From Bacteroidales bacterium (lineage in GTDB: Bacteria; Bacteroidota; Bacteroidia; Bacteroidales; Paludibacteraceae), in assembly GCA_900769035.1 (NCBI GenBank), contig CAAGFD010000026.1:1-6799 (forward strand): a DNA stretch of 6,799 nt. Direction: 5' to 3'. Shown here piece by piece: positions 1 through 5,641 of the stretch. The notes under the pieces are model-generated. The model searched no databases. It was not told where the DNA came from and saw only the letters and a list, made by a program, of their open reading frames with translations. The position numbers were made by a program, and so were the translations under genes. Each line of letters opens with the position of its first letter. The stretch's first letter is position 1.

Positions 1-544
1 ATACCCTTTCGTGTAGAGTATCAATTACCATTTGTGCGTTTTCGGAAAGGATATCACCGTACTGCATAAGGTCGAGATGTAAAGACTTGAGACCTTCGGC
101 ATAAGGAGGTTGAATATAAGGCACATCACTTATAGTAAAACCTAAACGGTTATAGAAACGGACTCTTTGGATTCGTGTAATTTTCTCGAAACCGGGTACA
201 TTTTCATCTACTTTCTCCACCTCTAATACAACCGGTAGCTCTTCATGTCTTTTCTCCAAAAATTTATTCATCACCTGAGATCCAAAACCATGAGCTTTAA
301 AGCGCGGGTGAACAGCTATATACTCTACATAATAGAAATCGGCAAACGACCAATAGACTAATATAGCGATAACTACACCTCTTTCATTATAAACAGCTAT
401 AAAATGGTAAAAATCTTTACCCAACAATTTTTCTACATCCTCTACTCTTCTGCGTTCGTCAACGGGGAATGAGTTAATATAAATTTCGAGGGCAGGCACA
501 AAAAGTGCGTTAGACGAATCTGTTATTCTGTGAAAAGTAATCAT
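1..544 (-). CDS. GNAT family N-acetyltransferase (partial, C-terminus beyond window)
   Basis: The frame is open from an ATG at 544 to the left edge, giving 181 residues with no stop seen. Family knowledge: GNAT enzymes move an acetyl group from acetyl-CoA to an amine, usually in the cytoplasm; the substrate here cannot be told. Seen: the core beta4-motif A region VEYIAVHPRFKAHGFGS (about residues 73-89), which matches the acetyl-CoA pyrophosphate loop [QR]xxGx[GA] with Lys83 at the Arg/Gln position, followed by the helix VMNKFLEKR. The later VRFYNRLGFTIS (about 128-139) is the usual GNAT motif B 'FYxxxGF' signature. No in-frame ATG or stop lies between 544 and the upstream terminator hairpin, and the next in-frame ATG would remove the first half of the domain, so 544 is the best start. 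There is no Shine-Dalgarno sequence. The start lies 12 nt from the base of the preceding gene's terminator, and no promoter was seen in the gap. Confidence 0.85.
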   Translation of the reverse strand, partial: MITFHRITDSSNALFVPALEIYINSFPVDERRRVEDVEKLLGKDFYHFIAVYNERGVVIAILVYWSFADFYYVEYIAVHPRFKAHGFGSQVMNKFLEKRHEELPVVLEVEKVDENVPGFEKITRIQRVRFYNRLGFTISDVPYIQPPYAEGLKSLHLDLMQYGDILSENAQMVIDTLHERV

Positions 545-548
545 AAGT

Positions 549-580
549 AAAAAAAAGGCTGCCTTGCAAGCAAGGCAGCC
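549..580 (-). terminator. Rho-independent terminator of the OadA-like gene
   Basis: Perfect 11-nt inverted repeat GGCTGCCTTGC / GCAAGGCAGCC (557-567 and 570-580). The innermost pairs cannot close over 2 nt, so the working stem is about 9 bp. On the minus strand it is followed directly by 8 U (the A-run at 549-556). It begins 19 nt after the stop codon of the gene at 600-2360, and the U-tract ends 4 nt before the GNAT start codon. Confidence 0.9.
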
Positions 581-599
581 GTTACTATTAAGAACTAAA

Positions 600-2360
600 T
601 TATTTTTCTATAAATGCGATAGTATCATTTTTAGCAACACGAGCGCCTTGTTCTTTTGTAGCTTCAACAATTACACCATCAAAAGGAGCGTAAACAATTT
701 CGAGGTTAAAGCTTGTTTGAATTGCGCAGAGGTAATCTCCTTTCTTATAAACTTTGCCGGGAGCAGGAGCATAAGATTGATCTTCGAAATCGAATTCCCA
801 TAAGAGTTTACCGGCAACAGGAGCGACAACAGGTTCTGCATTAGGGTGACGTAATTGACGGAGGTCAGGAATTACAGAAACGCCTGCTGCTTTAAATTTA
901 GCTGCCATCTTTTCTTCCAATTCACGGTTGAAACGACGTTTAGCTTCACCTGATTTATATTCACGATATTGTTTTTCGTGCATTGCAAACTCAAAGAGCT
1001 CTTCATCGTCTTGACCGAAGTCCCAACCGAGTTCTTTCATACGGCCTCTATACTCAGGGAGTACATCAGGATAATTATCTTGAGGATTTCCTGTAAAGAA
1101 TTCTTTACCTTGAGCTTTAGCGAGTTCGATGATTTCCGGATCTAGTTTACCAGGTAATTTACCTGCTTTACCAAGAATCATACCCCAAGTATTGTTATCA
1201 ATCATAGTCCAACGACCTTGACCTTTACTCATAGCCAATACATTCATAAGGGCTACATTCTTCACATATTGAGAGAATGGAGTAACGAGAGGTGGGTTAC
1301 CAAGTTTAGGCCAGATATATTTAACTTCATCGAAGAGTTGAACAAGAAGTTCGTCTTCTGTAAGTTCGGCTTTACCTTGAGCTTTAAGGCCGGCATTGAT
1401 AACGGCGTGAACGCCTTTAAGGTCAGCCATCAAAGAGCCCATCATACCGCCAGGGAGACCGCAACCAACGAGGAGTGAAGACATAAATCTGTTACGAGGG
1501 TCGATGAAATATCCAAGGAAATCGTCGATAAAGCTTTGAGTAAGACGACGAGCTTCCATATAGGCTTTCATATTGATATCAGGAACGCTGAATCCTGCCT
1601 CTTTAAACATTTGTTGGATAGTGATAACATCCGGGTGAACCATACCCCAAGAGAGTGGCTCGATAGCAACGTCAAATACATCGCCACCTGCTTTTGCTAT
1701 TTCGAGCATAGAAGCAACTGAGAAACCCGGGCCTGTATGACCGTGATATTGAACAATAATATTAGGATATTTTGTTTTGATGTATTTAACGATTTCACCC
1801 AACATTGTAGGACGACCGATACCTGCCATATCTTTCAAACAGATTTCTTGAGCACCTGCCTCTACGAGTTGGTCTGCCATATTCATATAATATTTGGCAT
1901 TATGCACTTGTGAATAGGTAATACACATAGTAGCTTGAGCGGTCATACCGGCTTCTTTTGCCCATTTAATAGAAGCAGCGATATTACGAACGTCATTAAG
2001 ACCGCAGAAGATACGAGTGATATCAACACCTTGAGCATGTTTTACTTTGTACATAAGCTGGCGAACGTCGGCAGGAACAGGGTCCATACGCAATGCATTA
2101 AGACCACGATCCAACATATGAGTCTTAATACCAGCCTCATTAAAAGGCTTTGTAAACGTACGCACTGCAAGGTTTGGGTTTTCGCCATAAAGCAAGTTCA
2201 CTTGCTCGGAAGCACCACCATTTGTCTCTACACGTGCAAAGCATCCCATATCAATAATTACAGGAGCTATTTTTGCCAATTGATCTTTACGAGGAACATA
2301 CTTACCAGATGATTGCCACATATCGCGGTAAACCAAACTGAACTGAATTTCTCTTCCCAT
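600..2360 (-). CDS. Oxaloacetate decarboxylase alpha / pyruvate carboxylase B-like carboxyltransferase, lacking the biotinyl lysine
   Basis: 586 residues, about the length of OadA (just under 600). Family knowledge: these are DRE-TIM barrel enzymes that move a carboxyl group between biotin and pyruvate/oxaloacetate. Domain order: HMGL-like TIM barrel (about 1-280), conserved carboxylase domain (about 285-490), biotinyl/lipoyl-like domain (about 511-586). Metal and active-site residues seen: YRDMWQS (Arg12, Asp13, Gln16), Arg116, LKDMAG with Lys176 (the lysine that is carboxylated or ligates metal in the family), and HGH with His206/His208. Departures: the usual WGGAT reads NGGAS (47-51); the PGG loop (303-305) has Gly308 where Thr/Ser transfers the proton in pyruvate carboxylase, with Ser309 beside it; and the AMKM biotinylation site reads TSFN, placing Phe551 at the biotinyl-lysine position with no lysine between 540 and 569. 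It may therefore use a separate carrier protein, as the transcarboxylase 5S subunit does, or catalyse another reaction. No OadB/OadG or biotin carboxylase gene adjoins it. The ATG at 2360 has an A-rich leader and no Shine-Dalgarno sequence. Confidence 0.85.
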   Translation of the reverse strand: MGREIQFSLVYRDMWQSSGKYVPRKDQLAKIAPVIIDMGCFARVETNGGASEQVNLLYGENPNLAVRTFTKPFNEAGIKTHMLDRGLNALRMDPVPADVRQLMYKVKHAQGVDITRIFCGLNDVRNIAASIKWAKEAGMTAQATMCITYSQVHNAKYYMNMADQLVEAGAQEICLKDMAGIGRPTMLGEIVKYIKTKYPNIIVQYHGHTGPGFSVASMLEIAKAGGDVFDVAIEPLSWGMVHPDVITIQQMFKEAGFSVPDINMKAYMEARRLTQSFIDDFLGYFIDPRNRFMSSLLVGCGLPGGMMGSLMADLKGVHAVINAGLKAQGKAELTEDELLVQLFDEVKYIWPKLGNPPLVTPFSQYVKNVALMNVLAMSKGQGRWTMIDNNTWGMILGKAGKLPGKLDPEIIELAKAQGKEFFTGNPQDNYPDVLPEYRGRMKELGWDFGQDDEELFEFAMHEKQYREYKSGEAKRRFNRELEEKMAAKFKAAGVSVIPDLRQLRHPNAEPVVAPVAGKLLWEFDFEDQSYAPAPGKVYKKGDYLCAIQTSFNLEIVYAPFDGVIVEATKEQGARVAKNDTIAFIEK

Positions 2361-2371
2361 GTCTTTTTATT

Positions 2372-2395
2372 TTATTAGATTTAATTATTAGATTT
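2372..2395. repeat. Short direct repeat in the OadA-like leader
   Basis: TTATTAGATTT occurs twice (2372-2382 and 2385-2395), 13 nt apart, 12 to 35 nt before the start codon at 2360. It could be a chance product of the AT-rich leader or form part of the unstructured A/U-rich ribosome-loading region used in Bacteroidetes. No protein binding site is recognised. Confidence 0.3.
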
Positions 2396-2471
2396 TCTTA
2401 CTTTTTACGCTTCAAAAAAAGCTTTTCTTTTAGGCCGTAAATATCGGAATTTTTTCTGAATATTCAAAATC

Positions 2472-2501
2472 GAAATGTAAATTTTTCGGCATTATTTTCA
2501 A
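2472..2501 (-). promoter_or_regulatory. Candidate promoter for the OadA-like gene (-33/-7 type)
   Basis: On the minus strand, TTG (2501-2499) is followed after 19 nt by TACATTTC (2479-2472). This resembles the Bacteroidetes primary sigma consensus TTTG / TAnnTTTG, with the last G of the -7 box changed to C. Transcription would start near 2467, giving a leader of roughly 105 nt. The spacing is right but the -7 box is imperfect. Confidence 0.35.
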
Positions 2502-2560
2502 GAGACTCCGGACAATTTCTTCGTTGATATTTTTTTATAAAATAAAGAAGATTTAATAAA

Positions 2561-2568
2561 CAAATATA
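2561..2568 (-). promoter_or_regulatory. Candidate isolated -7 box (TATATTTG)
   Basis: TATATTTG on the minus strand matches the Bacteroidetes -7 element TAnnTTTG exactly, but no TTG lies about 19-21 nt upstream. If active it would give the OadA-like gene a leader of about 195 nt. In such AT-rich DNA a chance match is quite possible. Confidence 0.22.
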
Positions 2569-2752
2569 AGAAATTTATCCTCTTTATATTCGATTTTATC
2601 CTAATTTAGATTTCATCACTCCCCATCACCTGTTTTTTTGAATCCAAAAAAGGGATACTTCCGCCAAAAAAAATCCGTTTTTAAAGAATTTCCAATTTTT
2701 AATTCAAGAAATTTTTCCGTATTTATTGAAATGAGGTTGCATTTTAGCGTTT

Positions 2753-4006
2753 TCACTGCAAACTAAAAGTATGTCGTAAAACATGTTTTTCATCATAAAC
2801 TTCCGCTCTTACCTTTCCGTTTTCTATAAGCAGTAAAGTGTAATATCTACCACCATGATCTTCTTCATAATTTTTAGCGGAGAAATTTGTAATTATCTGT
2901 GGTATATCTTCATCAATTTCCTTTATATCAACCGTATGCTCGTGTGCCGCCATCACTAAATCGGCATTAATATCGTTGAAAACGTTGCCCATGCAGAGTT
3001 TCATTCTAATATCTCTAAATTGTGATATTGCGGACTTCATAGGATGGTGCATAAGGATTATTATGTTTTCGGCACTATCGTCAGAATTGTCGTCGGAATC
3101 GAGGAGCCATTTCTTTTGCTTATATAATGTTGACAACGGCTCATTAGTATCCATTATAAAGAATGACGTATTGCCTATTTTCAATTGCATAACAGCATAT
3201 TCAGGGATACTATCGTCATGCAAATAAGAAGGGAATACGCAAAAAAATCTTTCATCGATATGCTTGTTAACCCCTTTGATATAATCGTGATTCCCCGGCA
3301 CAGACAGCATCGGAACAGTAGGTGTAATAGCCCTAAAATCTTGAAAATAACGCTCCCAATACTGTTGATGCGGGCGTTCTACAAGGTCTCCGAGTTGCAA
3401 AACGGCATCTATTTTATGTCTATTAAACATAGAATTCAATAAGGTATCGGTACCTGAATATTGTTTATCTTGCACATCTGCAATAATGAGAATCGAAACC
3501 GAATCGACATCGGGTATTTCTGTTTCATACCAGCAAGACATAGTATCACCTGCTACGATAGAGTACTTCCAACGACCGGGACTTAGATTTGCTTTAGTAT
3601 AAAAATAGCAAGCCTCGCCACCTGCCGATTGAATATATCGATAATTTGCTTTTACAAAAATGGAATTATCCAAAGCGGAGGTATCACTTTCGAATTCGGA
3701 ATCTATTACGGTAGCCACAGCGGCTATAGCATTATTATTCATTACTACTGAATCGGATATCGGCATCCAAATTACTCCATAGTCATCAAGATTCACTTTT
3801 GCGCTATCTAACACTGTCGATTGCCACGACACGAATCTATCGTTAAAATCGTCGCCTAAAGACAATTGAATATGCGCTATCTTGCTGTTTACGGTATAAA
3901 AAGGTTCCGGTGCATTATGAAACCACACATTCCATCTTAACACACATATTACAATAATGGTCAGTAAAACAACGGCAACGAGAACAAGTAAAATTTTCTT
4001 CTTCAT
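2753..4006 (-). CDS. Membrane-anchored metallophosphoesterase with purple-acid-phosphatase-like N-terminal domain
   Basis: The frame can be extended to a TTG at 4012, but the ATG at 4006, which begins MKKKILLVLVAVV, is the better start and gives 417 residues. A single hydrophobic segment (about 4-23) after a lysine-rich start, with no lipobox cysteine, suggests an N-terminal anchor or uncleaved signal, with the enzyme outside the inner membrane. Residues about 38-165 look like the beta-rich fibronectin-type domain of purple acid phosphatases, ending in RWKYSIVAGD...SCWYETEIPD. The calcineurin-like catalytic motifs follow in order: D177-x-Q179 (D-x-H in many relatives), G206-D207, GNHD (238-241), MHHP (His320/His321) and AHEH (His355, His357; usually GHxH). 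A phosphomonoester or phosphodiester hydrolase using two metals is expected; the substrate is unknown. A run of Asp/Ser near 304-312 is probably a surface loop. A terminator lies just upstream and no promoter was recognised in the short leader. Confidence 0.85.
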   Translation of the reverse strand: MKKKILLVLVAVVLLTIIVICVLRWNVWFHNAPEPFYTVNSKIAHIQLSLGDDFNDRFVSWQSTVLDSAKVNLDDYGVIWMPISDSVVMNNNAIAAVATVIDSEFESDTSALDNSIFVKANYRYIQSAGGEACYFYTKANLSPGRWKYSIVAGDTMSCWYETEIPDVDSVSILIIADVQDKQYSGTDTLLNSMFNRHKIDAVLQLGDLVERPHQQYWERYFQDFRAITPTVPMLSVPGNHDYIKGVNKHIDERFFCVFPSYLHDDSIPEYAVMQLKIGNTSFFIMDTNEPLSTLYKQKKWLLDSDDNSDDSAENIIILMHHPMKSAISQFRDIRMKLCMGNVFNDINADLVMAAHEHTVDIKEIDEDIPQIITNFSAKNYEEDHGGRYYTLLLIENGKVRAEVYDEKHVLRHTFSLQ

Positions 4007-4033
4007 AAACAATTTATATCTATCAATATGTTC

Positions 4034-4068
4034 AAAAAAAGGTGTATATCATCAGACATACACCTTTT
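4034..4068 (-). terminator. Rho-independent terminator of the lipoprotein-DUF5606 unit
   Basis: Inverted repeat AAAAGGTGTAT (4037-4047) / ATACACCTTTT (4058-4068), an 11-bp stem with a 10-nt loop. On the minus strand it runs into 7 U (the A-run 4034-4040, partly shared with the stem). It lies 21 nt past the DUF5606 stop codon and 27 nt before the metallophosphoesterase ATG. The plus-strand T-run is short, so the minus direction is favoured. Confidence 0.85.
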
Positions 4069-4089
4069 ATTATAGAGGATAGTAAAAAA

Positions 4090-4500
4090 TTATTCTTCAG
4101 TATCTTCTTTTTTCTCCTCAAAATCGGTGTTACCGGATTGAACAAGGAGGTTATACCATTGAATTAACTTTTTAATATCAGAATTATGAACTCTATCTCT
4201 ATCGAAATCCGGCAAAATTTGAGCGAAATAATCTCGCAATACAGAGCCATCGGCTTTTGGGTCGCAAGATGCAACAGCACCTTTCTCAAATTCTTGCATT
4301 GTTTTAAGTACTTGACGAAGAGGTACTTCATCTGTTTCGGTGTACATAGCCACATCTGCAAGGGCAACAACTCTATCTCTTGGGTAAGATGGGAAACGTT
4401 TTCCATCTACCAATGATTCTACTATTAATATCGAGTTATTACGAGATATTAATTTAAACAAACCGGGTTTTCCGGAAATTGACAATATAGTTCTTAGCAT
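4090..4500 (-). CDS. DUF5606 family protein
   Basis: 136 residues, complete. The N-terminus MLRTILSISGKPGLFKLISR, followed by ILIVESLVDGKRFPSYPRDRVVALADVAMYT, is the pattern I recognise as the DUF5606 family, a small conserved protein found in Bacteroidetes with no established biochemical role. The first 60 or so residues are predicted to be a compact beta-rich domain, the middle (about 60-120) is helical, and the last 10 are acidic and likely disordered. There is no signal peptide or membrane segment, so it should be cytoplasmic. It follows the lipoprotein gene by 15 nt with no terminator between and is followed by a strong terminator, so it is the last gene of a two-gene transcript. That pairing with an exported protein does not by itself suggest a shared job. 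The ATG at 4500 has an A/T-rich leader without a Shine-Dalgarno sequence. Confidence 0.85.
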   Translation of the reverse strand: MLRTILSISGKPGLFKLISRNNSILIVESLVDGKRFPSYPRDRVVALADVAMYTETDEVPLRQVLKTMQEFEKGAVASCDPKADGSVLRDYFAQILPDFDRDRVHNSDIKKLIQWYNLLVQSGNTDFEEKKEDTEE

Positions 4501-4515
4501 AAATAAATTATATTT

Positions 4516-5517
4516 TTATTTTCCACCCATATCAACAACAGTAAGCTCGCCGTTATAAGTTACGTTAAATGTAGATCCTTTCTTTGATTTAGCGTTAAGG
4601 GTAACAGAATTATCTTTAATAGAAAGCAAACCTGTAGTTAAATAATAAGATATAGAGAAGTAAGCTGTAGATTTTTCGAAATCCGTATTAACAAAGCAAC
4701 CGGTATCAAAGCCATTTTCAAATCCGTGACTTGCCTCAGCAACACCTTCTTTAAGAGAGGCAGACAAAGGATAATCACCGGTAGGAATAGTTCCGTCAGG
4801 ATTTGCATAGAAGTTGAGCCATACACGGTTTGATACTCCATCATAGAGCACTAATTGATATTGATAAGCACCAACTTCAGAAGATCTACCAAGGTTATAG
4901 AATTGGATTACTTCGTTACAAGTAATATTGAATGTACTTACTTGATCAGGCTCATATTGGAAGTCGCCATCAACAGGAGGATTTACAGCACCTGTTTCGT
5001 CTGTAATATTAAGCGGACCATTGTAAGTATAAGTAACTTCTGTACCATCCAATTTAGTAATTTGTACTTCTATATGTGCAGCCTCTTTTGTACCGCTAAC
5101 AACAACCATACCATCGACACACAATTCCACGTCAAGTACTTTATTAGTAACTGTAGTAACATAAGAACCAAGATAAGTTACGTCCAATTTTCCTGCAATA
5201 GCTTGATTTGCGTTACCATCTGTAGCAGCAATGAAAGGATAATTACCAACTTCCGGCATATCGTTTGCTCCATTTGGAGAGAGCAATTCAATATGTACTA
5301 TTGTACCGTCGTTAGCATAATTTGTTGTACCATCCCACTCTACATTTCCTATTCTGAAATTCAGAACGTAATGGTGTGCTCCCCAATCTTTATAGCCATC
5401 GTAAGAAGCATTATAAAATGTAACATCATAAGATTCGGATTCACCGCCTCCACAAGAGACCATTCCGAACATAACAAAAGCAACGAGTGCTACTAATGCA
5501 AATAAATTCTTTTTCAT
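4516..5517 (-). CDS. Exported lipoprotein with two tandem beta-rich repeats
   Basis: 333 residues. The signal peptide is type II: MKK, a hydrophobic core, then MVSC with the lipidated Cys22, followed by GGGESES. Acidic residues shortly after the cysteine resemble surface-export signals described for Bacteroidetes lipoproteins, but the match is loose. The mature protein appears to be an internal duplication: about 30-172 and 191-328, joined by a linker containing NPPVDGDFQYEP. Both halves share a 'Y.(L/V)' strand near the start (HHYVLNF / YQYQLVL), a GxYP turn (VGNYPFIAA / TGDYPLSAS), and end in TYTYNGPLNITD / FNVTYNGELTVVD. No catalytic motif or known binding motif was recognised. A substrate-binding or structural role at the envelope is possible but not shown. 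A clear Bacteroidetes promoter sits about 30 nt upstream, and the DUF5606 gene follows in the same unit. Confidence 0.85.
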   Translation of the reverse strand: MKKNLFALVALVAFVMFGMVSCGGGESESYDVTFYNASYDGYKDWGAHHYVLNFRIGNVEWDGTTNYANDGTIVHIELLSPNGANDMPEVGNYPFIAATDGNANQAIAGKLDVTYLGSYVTTVTNKVLDVELCVDGMVVVSGTKEAAHIEVQITKLDGTEVTYTYNGPLNITDETGAVNPPVDGDFQYEPDQVSTFNITCNEVIQFYNLGRSSEVGAYQYQLVLYDGVSNRVWLNFYANPDGTIPTGDYPLSASLKEGVAEASHGFENGFDTGCFVNTDFEKSTAYFSISYYLTTGLLSIKDNSVTLNAKSKKGSTFNVTYNGELTVVDMGGK

Positions 5518-5548
5518 ATGTATTATTAATTAAAAGTTATTCGAAGTG

Positions 5549-5580
5549 CAAAGGTAATGAATTATTAAGTAGCCACCAAA
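5549..5580 (-). promoter_or_regulatory. Bacteroidetes -33/-7 promoter for the lipoprotein-DUF5606 unit
   Basis: On the minus strand, TTTG (5580-5577) and TACCTTTG (5556-5549) are separated by 20 nt, an excellent match to the Bacteroidetes primary sigma consensus TTTG / TAnnTTTG. Transcription should begin near 5543, giving a leader of about 25 nt, AT-rich and without a Shine-Dalgarno sequence. It lies directly after the terminator of the upstream glucan phosphorylase gene. Confidence 0.75.
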
Positions 5581-5590
5581 TTATTTATTC

Positions 5591-5626
5591 AAAAAAAATG
5601 CCACTTGCTTTTTGCAAATGGCATTT
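5591..5626 (-). terminator. Rho-independent terminator of the glucan phosphorylase gene
   Basis: Inverted repeat AAATGCCACTTGC (5596-5608) / GCAAATGGCATTT (5614-5626) with a 5-nt loop: a 13-bp stem with one G-U pair, running into 8 U on the minus strand (A-run 5591-5598, partly shared with the stem). It begins 15 nt after the stop codon at 5642. Confidence 0.9.
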
Positions 5627-5641
5627 AATTATTTAATGGAT

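Larger units (their letters stand above)
2361..2752. other. 392-nt AT-rich intergenic region / leader of the OadA-like gene
   Basis: No coding frame of substance on either strand. The stretch is very AT-rich with many A and T runs. It separates the metallophosphoesterase stop from the OadA-like start, both read leftward. It holds two Bacteroidetes-type promoter candidates for the downstream gene and a short direct repeat just before the start codon, listed separately. I looked for a terminator of the upstream gene and found only weak pairings (for example ATCC/GGAT around a T-run near 2643-2656), none strong enough to call. No riboswitch, tRNA or conserved RNA fold was recognised. Confidence 0.6.

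Noticed and set aside
600..830. Frameshift or sequencing error as cause of the missing biotinyl lysine
   Set aside because: The residues on both sides of TSFN follow the biotinyl-domain pattern in the same frame, and TTT differs from a lysine codon at all three bases, so a single error is unlikely.
1935..2312. Plus-strand open frame opposite the OadA-like gene
   Set aside because: It lies wholly inside a well-conserved minus-strand enzyme gene, and its product resembles no family and has no promoter.
2417..2426. AAAAGCTTTT palindrome in the OadA-like leader as a terminator
   Set aside because: Its stem would be only A/T pairs with one G-C and no room for a loop.
4007..4012. TTG at 4012 as start of the metallophosphoesterase
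   Set aside because: An ATG two codons later begins a standard MKKK signal-anchor, and TTG has no supporting ribosome-binding signal.
4855..5496. Plus-strand open frame of 213 codons opposite the lipoprotein gene
   Set aside because: The lipoprotein on the minus strand has a signal peptide, lipobox, promoter and matching internal repeats. The plus-strand translation is Cys/Ile-rich with no recognisable domain and is an antisense shadow.
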